Origin: JANQQC01 sp965262255
GTDB lineage: Bacteria; Pseudomonadota; Alphaproteobacteria; Caulobacterales; Hyphomonadaceae
Length of the DNA: 64,000 nucleotides
Direction of reading: 5' to 3'
Assembly (NCBI GenBank): GCA_965262255.1
Contig: OZ253505.1
Location: forward strand, 620,001 to 684,000
Shown: one piece after another, positions 46,103-57,500 of the stretch
How positions within the stretch are numbered: the stretch's first letter is position 1
Layout: each line of letters begins with the position of its first letter
Translations under genes and position numbers: made by a program
Notes under the pieces: generated by a model
Databases searched by the model: none
What the model saw: the letters and a program-made list of their open reading frames with translations, nothing else
What the model was told of the DNA's origin: nothing

Positions 46103-46621
46103 ATGTTCAAATACGTTAATCGTTTGTGTCAAACGGCACTCTTAGCCAGTACAATGGTTTTTTCCGCTAACGCTCTGCAAGACACAGCAGAAGAGGCACC
46201 ACCGCAGGATGCTTGGGCCGTCGGATGTTCAAAGATACCGAAGATTCCTAATCGACTGACGTGCCAGATGCAACAAACAGCGGTGACTGATACGGGGCAA
46301 AGAGTCATCGCTGTTGCCATGATGTTTGACCAAGGCAAGAACGACCCACAGGTTACAATCTCGCTACCCCATGGTCTTCATCTACCTTCCGGAATTAATA
46401 TACAGATTGACGAGAACGCTATGATTAACCGTGATATCACAACCGCGAATCAACAGGGTTCTCACGCTGTGTTTAGAGCTAATGCTGATTTTATGAGGCA
46501 GATCAAATCAGGGTATGTTATGAAAATCCAGATGACTAATGACGCAATGGATCCTGTGCAGTTTGACCTGCCACTAATTGGGTCGAGTTCTGCCGTGCAA
46601 TTGGTTGAACAGTACCTATAA
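46103..46621 (+). CDS. Invasion-associated locus B (IalB) family protein
   Basis: 172 residues with a signal peptide ending near FSANA. IalB features: WAVGCSKIPKIPNRLTCQMQ, VAMMFDQGKNDPQVTISLPHGLHLPSG and IQIDENAMI. IalB proteins are periplasmic, widespread in alphaproteobacteria, and named from Bartonella, where the locus is linked to erythrocyte entry; the general role is unclear. GGAAA lies seven bases before the ATG. The presence of this family supports the alphaproteobacterial assignment. Confidence 0.9.
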   Translation: MFKYVNRLCQTALLASTMVFSANALQDTAEEAPPQDAWAVGCSKIPKIPNRLTCQMQQTAVTDTGQRVIAVAMMFDQGKNDPQVTISLPHGLHLPSGINIQIDENAMINRDITTANQQGSHAVFRANADFMRQIKSGYVMKIQMTNDAMDPVQFDLPLIGSSSAVQLVEQYL

Positions 46622-46705
46622 GTACAATTGATTTATTCATTGTCTCGTCTGGCGATGGATTAACTTTCTATTCTATTTTAACCCCTGAACGAAAAGACTA
46701 ATCGA

Positions 46706-48064
46706 ATGGCTGAGAAAAAAGCAACTGCCGCTAAACGGCAAAGTAAATCCAAAAAGAAAACTGTGGAAGCTAAGGAAACCGAGGTAGTCTCAAAGGAAGA
46801 AACTGCACCGACAGAGGTCGTAGACGAGACAAATGCGGAAGTGCAAACAGTAACTGATGCTGAAGTTGCGGCCGGGCAAGTGATAGAGGGAGCACCGGAA
46901 GGCGGTGACGCAGAAAAGGAAAAAGAGGAGGAAATTAACTATTCGGTGTCACCCGGACTCTCTGAGCGATTTGCGCGACTAAAAATATCTGTTGCGGTTA
47001 CTTCCTATCAGTCCGGATTAATGTACTTACTTGGCAGGAATGTCGAAGGGGGCATACACATTCACCAAATTGGTTTGCCCAGACCGATGGGAGTTTGTAT
47101 TGATCCTCCGTTACCAGGTGAAAAACACTCAATGTCCGTGGCAGCACCACGATTCACATTGATGTCGGGACACAATATACTGAGGTTTGAGAACGTATTG
47201 GTAGGAGATCAGCGTGCTAACGAAGTTTTTGACTCTTGTTATGTCCCTCGACGAATCAATCTAACCGGACATCTAGACGCACATGATGTCGGAGTAGACA
47301 GTGAAGGTACGCCCATCTTCGTCAATACCCGCTTCAACTGTTTAGCAACACCGTCAGACAAGCACTCTTTCAAAGAAGTATGGAGACCAAGTTTCGTAAG
47401 CGCTCTTGTCGATGAGGATCGATGCCATCTGAACGGATTAGCCATGCAAGATGGCAAGCCGAAGTATGTTACAGCTGTCTCTCGTTCAGATACGATTGAT
47501 GGTTGGAGAGATCGAAGGGCGAATGGTGGAATTTTAATTGACATTGATACAAACCGGGTGGTTTGCACCGGTTTATCTATGCCTCATTCACCGCGAATAC
47601 AAAACGGTAAGCTTTGGTTGCTGAACTCTGGGACTGGCTATCTCGGAACAATTGAGTTTGAAGACGAGGAAAAACAGAAAGGAAAGTTTGTTCCACAAGT
47701 CTTTTGTCCTGGATTTTTGCGAGGGTTGAGTTTTTACGGCAACTTGGCTTTTGTTGGACTTTCAAAACCACGATATCAGAGATTCGAGGGATTAGAGTTA
47801 GATGACAAGCTAAGAGAAACAGATTCTGAGCCTTGGTGTGGGGTGCAAATTATCGACTTAACTCGAAAGACTTGTGTCGATTGGTTCCGAATAGACGGCA
47901 AAATCGCAGAACTCTATGACGTTGAAGTTATACACGGGACAACACTTCCGCTAGCATTGACTCCAGATTCTCCGGATGCTTCTGCTCTTGTCACATTCGA
48001 AGGAATGCCCGTGGGAGATGCTGTCCCAGCTGAGCAACAGCCGCAGCAGATTCAACAAACCTAG
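46706..48064 (+). CDS. TIGR03032-family protein with Lys/Glu-rich N-terminus
   Basis: 452 residues. From about residue 75 the protein matches the TIGR03032 pattern: SPGLSERFARLKISVAVTSY, SCYVPRRINLTGHLDAHDVG, VDEDRCHLNGLAMQDGKPKY, GILIDIDTN and CPGFLRGLSFYGNLAFVGLS. The fold is likely a beta-propeller. The first 70 residues are low-complexity Ala/Lys/Glu. No signal peptide is seen. Members often sit with glycan or large surface-protein genes; function unknown. It lies 84 nt after the IalB gene on the same strand. Confidence 0.8.
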   Translation: MAEKKATAAKRQSKSKKKTVEAKETEVVSKEETAPTEVVDETNAEVQTVTDAEVAAGQVIEGAPEGGDAEKEKEEEINYSVSPGLSERFARLKISVAVTSYQSGLMYLLGRNVEGGIHIHQIGLPRPMGVCIDPPLPGEKHSMSVAAPRFTLMSGHNILRFENVLVGDQRANEVFDSCYVPRRINLTGHLDAHDVGVDSEGTPIFVNTRFNCLATPSDKHSFKEVWRPSFVSALVDEDRCHLNGLAMQDGKPKYVTAVSRSDTIDGWRDRRANGGILIDIDTNRVVCTGLSMPHSPRIQNGKLWLLNSGTGYLGTIEFEDEEKQKGKFVPQVFCPGFLRGLSFYGNLAFVGLSKPRYQRFEGLELDDKLRETDSEPWCGVQIIDLTRKTCVDWFRIDGKIAELYDVEVIHGTTLPLALTPDSPDASALVTFEGMPVGDAVPAEQQPQQIQQT

Positions 48065-48604
48065 TTGGATTTATTCATCTGGCCGCAGAAAAGGTGTCAT
48101 TTGCGAATCAGTACTCTGAGGAAGTTTTGGATCAGTTAGAAGAGTGCTAAGTTGCAATGTTTTCTGTTTGGTAGGACTACCTGTTACGTCATATCCCGAT
48201 GTTAAGAATTAATGGTAATTGGATGCCTTTAGTGTCACGACTTTCGAAGAGTCGCTGTTAAAAAATTGCAGATTGTAATTGTTTTTAACAGATATCCTGA
48301 CAGGAGGCAGGTAAAAATTCCGCAATGTATTCTATGCCATTTAAGTATATGCTTAAATGTTTTCAGAAAAATATTTCTTTGTTCGGAAGGTTTATAGGTT
48401 CTAGCGTACGCCTACTCTCGCCACAAAATTTTAGTAAAGCGTACAGCCTTTCCGTTTGCCTGCGGTACTTTAGGATTAAGTCTGGAAATTCAAATTTTTG
48501 GGAAAAGCGTTTTCAGGGGATTTTAAAATCGCCTGAAAAAGTAGGGATTCTCTACTATTGACAAGATCTATTCTATTGTCTCAATATAGAGAGGCTTGTA
48601 ACAA
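48065..48604. other. Gene-free region containing a near-perfect palindrome
   Basis: A 78-codon frame at 48325-48561 shows no recognisable features and ends over the palindrome, so I do not call it. The palindrome at 48510-48539 is listed separately. Confidence 0.4.
48510..48539. repeat. 30-bp palindrome (copy 1 of a related pair)
   Basis: TTTTCAGG-g-GATTTT / AAAATC-g-CCTGAAAA is a perfect palindrome apart from one G/G position. It lies 65 bp beyond the stop of the XRE gene and could end that transcript. A related palindrome with the same GATTTTAAAATC core and the same mismatch lies at 49968-49993. Confidence 0.6.
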
Positions 48605-49123
48605 CTAAGCTGCATAATCCAAACTATCCCTATCTATGTGCCTTTCAAGAAAATCTTCGAGGGCATTTATGACGACTCTCTCAATCTCACTTAACTCCCC
48701 AGTACTTGCAACCTTTTCAGGAAACTGAATCGGACCTTCCTCCCAAGTCGGATCAAAATGAGGTTTGTCTAAACGCGCTAATTTGATCAGTGCATTTTCA
48801 TCTACGCAAAAAAATTTCGCTAGTTTGACTACGGATTCTCTACCGAGCTTAAACTGAGTATCGCGTTCTAACGACATCAATTCTTTGAATTCAATCTCGG
48901 CTTGCTGAGCTAAATCGGCAACGCTCATCTGGCGCTTCCGACGGGAGTAATGAACAAAATAGTAGAAACTTAATGGTGCTAAGTGCCGTTTCTCTGCATT
49001 TGCAAGATTCTCAAAAAATTTTTCAAATCGGTGCAACATTACACCTGCGCCGATTGGACCGTCATGTTGGTCTTCTAGTTCGATTGCCCGTTGTAGCCAA
49101 TCGTTTGATTCTGGTTGTGTCAT
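48605..49123 (-). CDS. XRE-family HTH protein, putative antitoxin or regulator
   Basis: 172 residues. HTH in QMSVADLAQQAEIEFKELMS with ERDTQFKLGRESVVKLAKFF. A helical N-terminus precedes it. ATG 49123 has AGGA within the previous coding end and is preferred over TTG 49138. The gene follows a GNAT-like gene with only a few bases between the upstream stop (49135) and this start, so they are one operon. The pairing suggests a regulator or antitoxin for the upstream protein; this is inference. Confidence 0.65.
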   Translation of the reverse strand: MTQPESNDWLQRAIELEDQHDGPIGAGVMLHRFEKFFENLANAEKRHLAPLSFYYFVHYSRRKRQMSVADLAQQAEIEFKELMSLERDTQFKLGRESVVKLAKFFCVDENALIKLARLDKPHFDPTWEEGPIQFPEKVASTGELSEIERVVINALEDFLERHIDRDSLDYAA

Positions 49124-49134
49124 TGGGTTTTTCC

Positions 49135-49758
49135 TCAAAAAAGAAATCTATCCGCTTGAAGCGGAGTCATTTCGAAATATTCAAGTCCATCGTAACCAAG
49201 TTCATGACCTAAGTTTTTCATGCCCAACTTGCTGTAAAACTCTGATGAACCTCGCAGGGAATGAAGTCCTAGGCGACATTCACCAAACAGTAATTTACTT
49301 AGGTTTAACGCTTTTCTCAGCATGTGAGTACCACAACCTTTGAACTTTATACTACGACTGCTCAATTTTCGATTGTTCCATGGAGCTGTTTGAACATAAT
49401 CAACATAAACTAAACACTTGTTCAGTTGCTCTTCGAGTCTACATTTCTTTCCTACGTCAACGATCATCAAGGCTTGCGTTATTCCGCCGTAGACGATTGA
49501 GTAACCAATTTTATTGGCACTCAAACTTAAATCAGATACCTTATTGCCCCAGTTCCAATGCAAGCTGTCAGAATTTTTGGCAATATCGTCTCCTCGATTC
49601 AGCATATGAACTATCAACCTGTACTGTTCAGGAATCCACCTGCTTCGCCAATCTTCAAGATTTGCATCTGTGATAACGTCTATCAAATCAGCTTCAACAA
49701 ACTCTTGATTTTCGACATCAAACAACTGCACAAATTCGATTTCCGGTTGGTAAGCCAA
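49135..49758 (-). CDS. GNAT-like acetyltransferase
   Basis: 207 residues. The C-terminal half has GNAT character: LVYVDYVQTAPWN (beta4 and strand), RSIKFKGCGTHMLRKALNLS (acetyl-CoA loop, with KGCGTHM for the R/QxxGxG/A motif) and FYSKLGMKNLG (beta5 and motif B, typical F/YxxxGF pattern). The first 90 residues are unlike standard GNATs. It is followed by an XRE gene on the same transcript. Acceptor unknown: small molecule, tRNA or protein are all possible. Confidence 0.7.
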   Translation of the reverse strand: MAYQPEIEFVQLFDVENQEFVEADLIDVITDANLEDWRSRWIPEQYRLIVHMLNRGDDIAKNSDSLHWNWGNKVSDLSLSANKIGYSIVYGGITQALMIVDVGKKCRLEEQLNKCLVYVDYVQTAPWNNRKLSSRSIKFKGCGTHMLRKALNLSKLLFGECRLGLHSLRGSSEFYSKLGMKNLGHELGYDGLEYFEMTPLQADRFLF

Positions 49759-49967
49759 TGGACACTCTCCAATTAAGTACTTTTAAAACTCTCTTGTCAC
49801 AACACTGAACTATACCGTCCCAACCAATTATATCAGCTGGAAATTTTAGAGAAACAATATGTCTGACAGCGAACCCACTCTATACCACATATTTCGAATA
49901 TTCTCAGAGCAGGGCAAAAAAAAAACTGTAACATTATGTCTGGAAAATGGATCTAGCGAAAAACGAT

Positions 49968-49993
49968 TCTAGGAGATTTTAAAATCTGCTAGA
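49968..49993. repeat. 26-bp palindrome (copy 2 of a related pair)
   Basis: TCTAG-g-AGATTTT / AAAATCT-g-CTAGA is palindromic apart from one G/G position and shares the GATTTTAAAATC core with the copy at 48510-48539. The two copies bracket the GNAT/XRE operon. It lies about 50 bp before the decayed IS256-type transposase. Confidence 0.6.
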
Positions 49994-50041
49994 CCAATTA
50001 AAAATCCGGTTAAATTTTTTATAGGAGACCAGACATCGGAA

Positions 50042-51348
50042 GATAACAACCTAGTTCGTGCAGTTCTGAAATAGCTGACGCAAAATGGCACCTGTGGCTT
50101 CGGTAAAGTTATCAGGAGTTTCTTCAACGTCGCCATGTAAACAGAACGAGAGGAGTATCACAGAGCAAGGCATTACGAACGCACGGACAATCGTCGTGCT
50201 TATGCGAACGGGTATAAGCCAAAGAATCTGTATTGCTAGTTGGGAACTCTTACACGTCCTGTTCCCAAGATCGCCGGTCACGGCGATACTCCCTTCCATC
50301 CTGAGACACTTGAACGCAGAAGACATCGCGCCGACACCATTGATCGCGCTGGTAGTTCAATGTACACCAATGGTATATCGACCAAGAAAGTGAGGTATAT
50401 TTGGAGATTATATAGTTGATTAGACACTTGCAAAATATCCTGTTCGTTCAAGTATATTTTGAAAGCCATTCGCGTTTCCGCATGCGCGGGTGGAGACATA
50501 ACCCGGGGTAGTTCGTTGGCGAGGAAAAACAGAGTGTGACTCGAAAGAAACTAAGGGGGGGCTCAAGAGAGCACAGAACCATATGACAGTCGTCTCGACA
50601 ATTATATAGCCCCGTATGTTTTAAAGAAATTCGGTATAGAAAACCTTTCCTCTACAACGGTGTCTCGCGTAAGATCGAAAATAAAAGAGCAACTTGAAGC
50701 ATGTCATTCCATACCTCGTGCTTGATGCCCGATACTAGAAAGTCCGTGTCAGCGCTGCTGTTCGTGATGTCGCAATCCTTACCGCTATTGGTATTCACAA
50801 AGATGGAACAAGAAGTATTCTTAAAGTTCAAGTATCTCTTTCTGAGGCCGCCGTCTATTGGAAGGACTTCCTTTCTAGCCTCGTCGAACGAGGACTTACC
50901 GGAGTTGAGTACATTGTCTCCGACAACCAATACGGGCCGAAAGCTGCTAAGCGCTTTGTTTTCTCAAACGCTAACTGGCAACGCTACCAGTTGTACGCCA
51001 TCGCTAGAACGCCCACAAAGAAAATTAAAAAGTCCAATGGGAAGGAAATAAGAGCCGTCTAAAACTCCGCCAACGTTGAAAAAACAAAGCAAGCCCTCAA
51101 GCAACTTCCGGAACAATACAGCCGTCCGCTCCTAAACTCGCGTACTGCCTGGAGAATATCGTTCCCGAAGCATTGACTGTCTTCTCTCTGCCCGAAAACC
51201 ATCGGATGTAATGAGAACCTCCAACTTGATTGAACGCGCCGTCAACCACCAAACTATACAGAGAACTCGAAAAGTCAGAGCTTTTACAAACGAAGAGTTC
51301 GTGAGCAGACTCGGTACCGGCATAATAACTAGAATCGAAAACGCTTAG
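50042..51348 (+). pseudogene. Degenerate IS256-family (mutator) transposase
   Basis: Translation in shifting frames recovers a full transposase: NNLVRAVLK (stop) LTQNGTCGFGKV, then YERTDNRRAYANGYKPKNL, KIAGHGDTPFHPETLERRR, MYTNGISTKKV; later IPYLVLDARY with DVAILTAIGIHKDGTRSIL, LVERGLTGVEYIVSDN, and LENIVPEALTVFSLPENHR, MRTSNLIERAVN, ending at TAG 51348. The catalytic Asp blocks are visible but several stops and frameshifts break the gene. About 210 extra bases lie between 50393 and 50644. No clear terminal inverted repeats were found. Confidence 0.85.
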
Positions 51349-51582
51349 ATCGCTAAAAATGAAAACTTTTTTGCTTGAAAAATCGACTAAAATGGCTATC
51401 TCTCTTGCTCAATTTCCAAACAAATGCTTGCATAATCAGGTTCGCGATTTCTTTAATTTTTTAGAAAATTAAGAAACTGCCCCATTCTTAAACGAAATAG
51501 CTCTGCGCAACTGCTTATTGTAAGGACGGTGAAAACCTAGATCGCTTTCACAAAACTACATAAGTTCAAAGTCTACTCGCGG

Positions 51583-54500
51583 TTACCAAGACCATTGCAC
51601 ACCAGTCGCCAACATTGCGCTAGATTCTTGCGACCCTTCTTCTCCGCCAACACCCAATCTATATGACGCTTCAATGAATAGCGTCGTACTGTCGGTTGAA
51701 GCAACGGAGCCACCAATCCCGAACTCTATTGCACTTGGGCTAATTTTGTCATCGACACTAATTTTGTCGACACGGACTTCCCAAGTATCGCTAAAGCTGT
51801 GCATGAAGTTCCCGACTATGTAACCTCTACTACGATCGCCGAAATACTCTGCTGCAACACCAAAACGTGCATTCAAAGAGAGATGAGAATCGTACCCTAG
51901 TTGGTTGCCGCGATCCGTTTCAAACTCACTACCAGCAAGCTGACCAACAGACAATTGACCCTGCGGGATAATCGACAGACCTCCTCCAAGATGCATTCTG
52001 CGCCCTAGTTCCATACTAGCAACCCACGCTTCCGATTTTTGAGGTTCCGTCAAACTACCGTGCCGAATATTAGCAAACTCGGTTTCAACAAAGTTTACTT
52101 GTCCTTGAATATCTAAGTAACTTCCGTCTCGACCAAACCAAGTTGCAGTTGTTCCGATACCATATCCTTTTGCCTCAATCGTTCCAACACCGCCTGCTCC
52201 CTCGGCGTTAGCCGTAACGGTTCCGGTTTGTGCAGTAATTCCCACTGACCAACCGCCATTACCGAAATCAAAAGCCAAAAGATCATACCCGTATTGGAAT
52301 ATTGTTTGGTCACTTTGGAAATTACCACCCGTTCCCACAAGCCCATGATCATTCGTTGCGCCAAAATAACGCATCCAAGTGCCGTCCTGAGATTCTCCCT
52401 CGTTTGTCCAAGGTAGTAATCCTTGACGGCGCTGCATCATAGATGGTGCATTAGCAAATGTTCTCGACAATGCGGCGGGGGTCGCGACCAACATCGTATC
52501 TATATCTAATGGATTGCCTATTCCAACGGAAAGAATAAACGCCTTACGAGACTCATCAAAAATGAGGTTGTAATCAATACCATCAACTCTTATTGCCCGT
52601 TTCAATTCAAACGCCCTCGGACTTACTGCTCCTTCAACGTTAATCACCCAAAAATCCCGACCTGTTGCTAGCCCGCTTCCGGTCGTGTCCGTAATTCGAA
52701 GTTCTGTAGACCCTACAACGTCTCCATCAATCGTTAATCGGTCAGCCTTCTCAGTTGCGAAGTTGGCATCAATATACAGTAATCCTCCACCAACATAATT
52801 TCCTGTAACTGACAGTACGTCGTCGGGCTCATTATCAGCTAGATTCAAACTGCCTCGGTTAGTAAACTCCTGTGTTACCAATGCCTGCTGTCCGCTAACG
52901 ATCATCTGGGCATTACTCTCGACGACGATCCTCTCCCAATTTTTAAGATTGCTTCCTATAATTTTAGTTCTTGCAAGCTGATTTGGAGCGTCTGCCGAAG
53001 GAGCAAATATCACAGTATCCACTGAACTATTAATTGCCGCATCATTCCCACCGTCAAGTTCGGCGTTTTCGTCAATTATTCCCCCTTGGAGCCTAAGTAT
53101 ATCTTTTCCTCCACCGAGTTTTATGTTCCCTCGAATCGTTGCACCCGGATTTAAAGTCATTACCGAGTCACCTTCACCGTGCTGAATAGCGACGGATCCC
53201 GGGGTTCCAATGATTGCTCCACTACCCAAATTGATATTCGCGACACCATTCACTGCATCAGCGTCAATAGGTAGACCTCCGTTTCCACCCTTAATTTCGC
53301 CAGATACAATTGTAATGTTAATGTTGCCGCGACCGGTATGGCGAGCAAATATGCCCGAACCCGGCCTAGCATCAGAACTCGGAACATTTCCAGAACCTGT
53401 GACAGCAGGTACGCCTTGTCCAGTTACATCCCCATGCGTTACAATATTAATGTCATTTGATTGACTACTAGACTCGGGAGTTCCGTCACGACGTACATCA
53501 ATTCCATTAATCAGGCCTGTGATATCACCTGAAGCGGTCACAGATGTTACTCCAACTCCGTTTGCACTAATCGAAATACCGCTTCCTTTGGAGCTGTTAA
53601 CCTCGTTAACAGCAACCGTTATATCCCCGGTTTTTGCAACTATTTTAACCCCACCATCTCCGCCTGTTACGTCCATCGCACTTACTGAGATTTGACCTGT
53701 ATTTCCATAAAGATTGATCCCATACCCGCGCGTGCCTTCAATTTTTTTCGTCGCTGTCAGTGACGTTGCACCGCTTCCTTTATTGTGAAGCTTGACACCA
53801 TCTGCAGAACCCGTAACTCCAATAAGACTTAAAGTTGCAGTTGTCCCACTCTTACTAAGGTAGACATCGACAGCATTCTTGTTTGCGTCTTCGACTCGAC
53901 CTACTCCAGTAACATTACCTTTTGCCGTAACTACAACAGCACCACTACCTTTGTGGTCAACCTGAAGCCCGACAGAGCCACCAGTAACACTTTCTTCCGC
54001 TGTCACTGTGACACCAAGTGACGAAGCACTTCCTTTTACGAGGATGCCGGCGGCCCCTTGACCATTAACGACACCCGAGGAAGTAAGAACTGTCGTTCCA
54101 GTTCCCGCATTATTTAAGTAGAATGCGTTTTTACCAGCAGTAACATTTCCGGTTGAAGTTACGGAAACATTCTTCCCATGACCTACCGCAACTAGCCCGT
54201 GTGATTCCGAACTAACCAATCCTCCGCTTGCAACGATCGTCGTTGCACCATTTGCTCCGCTGTTGGAGACGTGGATCGCGGTGGTTTTTGTAGAAATTCC
54301 GCCTACCGTTGTAACGGATATGTTATTTCCACTTTCAGTCGTTGCGCTACTCGTTCCAACAACATGCACCCCAGCTCCGCTCGAGGTGATAGTGCCAGAG
54401 AATCCCAACGTGACGTTACCATTTCCTGTTGTCGAAATCTGAAGGGCGGTTCCACTAGCATTTATATTACCAGTGTTGGTAACGGAGATATTTCCGTCGC

Positions 54501-57500
54501 TTACAGTTGAAACTTTCATTCCGTCACTACCAGCAATAATGTTACCGGTAACAGAAATTGTGACGGCTCCCGACTTACCAGTCGAAGCAAGTGTTAAGCC
54601 ACTCGAAGTCGCTGAAATATTTCCTGAAACAGTTATGTTAGCATCTGTACCAGGATGAGTCAGACTGATTCCGTTTCCACCCGCAGTTACCGCTCTAGAA
54701 ATAAGCGACAAGGTCGTTGTGTTCGCACCGCCAGAAAACGAAATTCCATGACTGTTGGCTCCCCTGAGCGCTCCAGTGAAAGTAAGAGAGGTTGATCCTG
54801 AGCCCATATTATCGACTTTAACGCCGTGGTTTGCGGAGGAAATCGTTCCCGCTACGAGAGTCACGTTAGTGCCACTATTTGATATCAGTATCCCGTGATT
54901 TCCACCTGTTATTGCACCTCGCACGGTAACAGAAGTCGCTCCACTCCCCAAGTTAATCGCTTGAATGCCTTCTGATTTACCTTCGGCCTTAGCGGCTTCA
55001 GTACCGTCCGAACCCGCAGTCACTTGTCCCGATACATTAATTGTCAGGTCTGTACCAGAAGCAGAGTTACGAGCATAAACCCCGTCCATTCCAATGCCAC
55101 GAATTGCGCCCGTTAAATCAATCGTGACCGCTCCAATTCCCCCGTTCTTGACTTCAACTCCAGTAACTCCTCCTGAAACTGAAGTCCCCGAGACTACAAC
55201 AGATTCTCCATTAGCCACGGCTCTAATACCCGTACCAGTTCTTCCCATTACATTTCCAGAAGCTATTACCGATACTGAACCTCCAATTTTACTATACGCT
55301 TCAACCCCATCTGTCTCGCCTCTCACGGTATTGACAGTAACGGTGACCCCGCTACTCTCTGACAAGGCATGGATTCCATCTCCGGATCCGCCAACGATCG
55401 CTCCCGTAGTTGAAACAGATAACAAACCGCTTCCTTTGTTGTGTGCGAAAACCCCTATTCCGGAAGACCCTGTAACCGTTCCGCTTGTGTTGACGGTTAG
55501 AGTCGTCGCTGAATCAGATCCCGCGTATGCTCGAATACCATCGGTACCGCCCAGTATCACTCCTGTGGTCGCCACCGACGTGGCACCTGCACCTGAATTT
55601 AGAGCATGAATGGCGTGACCTGAAGATGTCACAGCGGTTGCACTAATTGTCACATTAGCGCCTGACGCATCGTTTTCTACCAAAATTCCTTCATTGCCGA
55701 CGGAAATATTATTTGCTCCTGTCCGCGTTCTACGTCCAGTCACTAAAGATTTAGCGTCAACTGTAACAGAACCACCGCCAGCATTCTTTACGTGAATTCC
55801 AACGCCGATACTTCCGAAAACACCACTCGTTCCTGTTGTAACTTCAACACCAACATCACCGGTTCCAGTGCTGTTCAGAACGATGCCAGCGCCTTCTTGG
55901 GAGATTATTCCACCCGACGTTGTAACCTTTAGGGTTGCTCCGCCCTCGGTCGATACATTGATCCCATTAAAGTTTGCACCATTGGCTTGAATCTCTCCGA
56001 GCGAACTAACCGTAACGACGCTGACCGAGGAAATTGTTGCCTGTACGCCATGGCCTGCGCCAGCAGTGATATTCCCACTTGTCGTGACTGAAAAATCGCC
56101 GCTGGATTCGTTACTAAGACTAATTCCGTGACCTGCACTCCCCGTAACGGCACCGCTAATGTTAAATGTCTGACTACCTGAACTTGTTGTGTTTTTGACG
56201 ACAATTCCATGGCCTGCTGCAGAAATAGATTGTGCAGAAAACGTGAGTGTTCCACCTTTAGCATTAATCAAAACACCGTCTGCAGCAGAAGATGTAACCG
56301 CATCGGTACCAGAACTCGTAATAGCTCCACCTATGGCAACGGTTACTCCGGCATTTGCTTCATCCGTTAGAACTAAACCGTGGCCGTTCCTAGAAACGAT
56401 ATTTCCGGAAGCCGTTATTGAGGTTTCTGCATCACCTGTATTTTTGACGACGAGTCCAGTTACTCCTCCTGTTATATTTCCTTGAGTGGTAATGGACAAG
56501 CCACCTCCAGTGTAGTTTCTTGCACGCAAACCATACAAGGATCGTCCAAGCAAGTTCCCAGAAACGCTTACTGTTACGCCGCCAGACCCTGTATTTTGAA
56601 CAAACAACCCTTGCCTTGCGCCAGTCACATCTCCGCTAGCATCTATGCTTATAGTCGTTCCAGTAGACAAAGTACTATTAACTGTGATCCCAGCATATTG
56701 ATTTCCAGTTACATTTTCTTGTGTTGTAAGGTTCGCAGATCCCGAGTTCCCCATGACTATGCTAATGCCATTTGAGGAACCCGTTACGACACCCTCAGCC
56801 GTCACAAATACGCTGTTCCCACCTCGTGCTATTACTCCAATCCCGGCTCCCCCTCCGGCGATCGTTCCCGTTGTTGTGACTCTCGTATCACCGTTTCCAT
56901 AATTACGAGCACTAATCGCATCGCTAGCTCCTCGAGACGTAACGTTTTCTACGGCGATCGTAATGTTTGTCCCTCCCCCTTGTGCAAAAATTCCGCTATT
57001 GGCCGAAACTGTTCCTGAGGTTACAATACTTATTGCGCCCGAAGTGCTACCGGCCGCAAATATTGAGAAACTATTTCCTGCTGTGATCCCCCCTAAAGCC
57101 GTTATAGATGTATCTCCGGCAGTGTTAGTGCTACGGATACCTGTGACAGAAGTAATGGGTCCTGCTACGTGAACAACCGAATTTCCAGTTCCTGACTTAC
57201 CGACAAGAACACCGATACTTCCCGCAGCACTTATTCCTTCGGAACTATCAGAGGAAACCGTCAGAGTTCCTGAACCAGAGTCTATAGCATGGACACCTGC
57301 GTCCGTAGTAGCCGTAACCTTACCAGAGAGCGTGATAGTTGTTCCCCCACTTCCGCTGTTCTTGGTGTAAATGCCTTTTTGACCGCCAGAAATTGTTGAA
57401 TTAGTAGAAATCGTAATACCGGTTCCATTTGCGGAATTTGTTATATGTATTCCGTCGGAACTATTTCCTGACCCTGTGACATTGGCAGAAGTTGTGACAG

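Noticed and set aside
48325..48561. 78-codon plus-strand frame
   Set aside because: It runs across the 48510-48539 palindrome and has no family resemblance.
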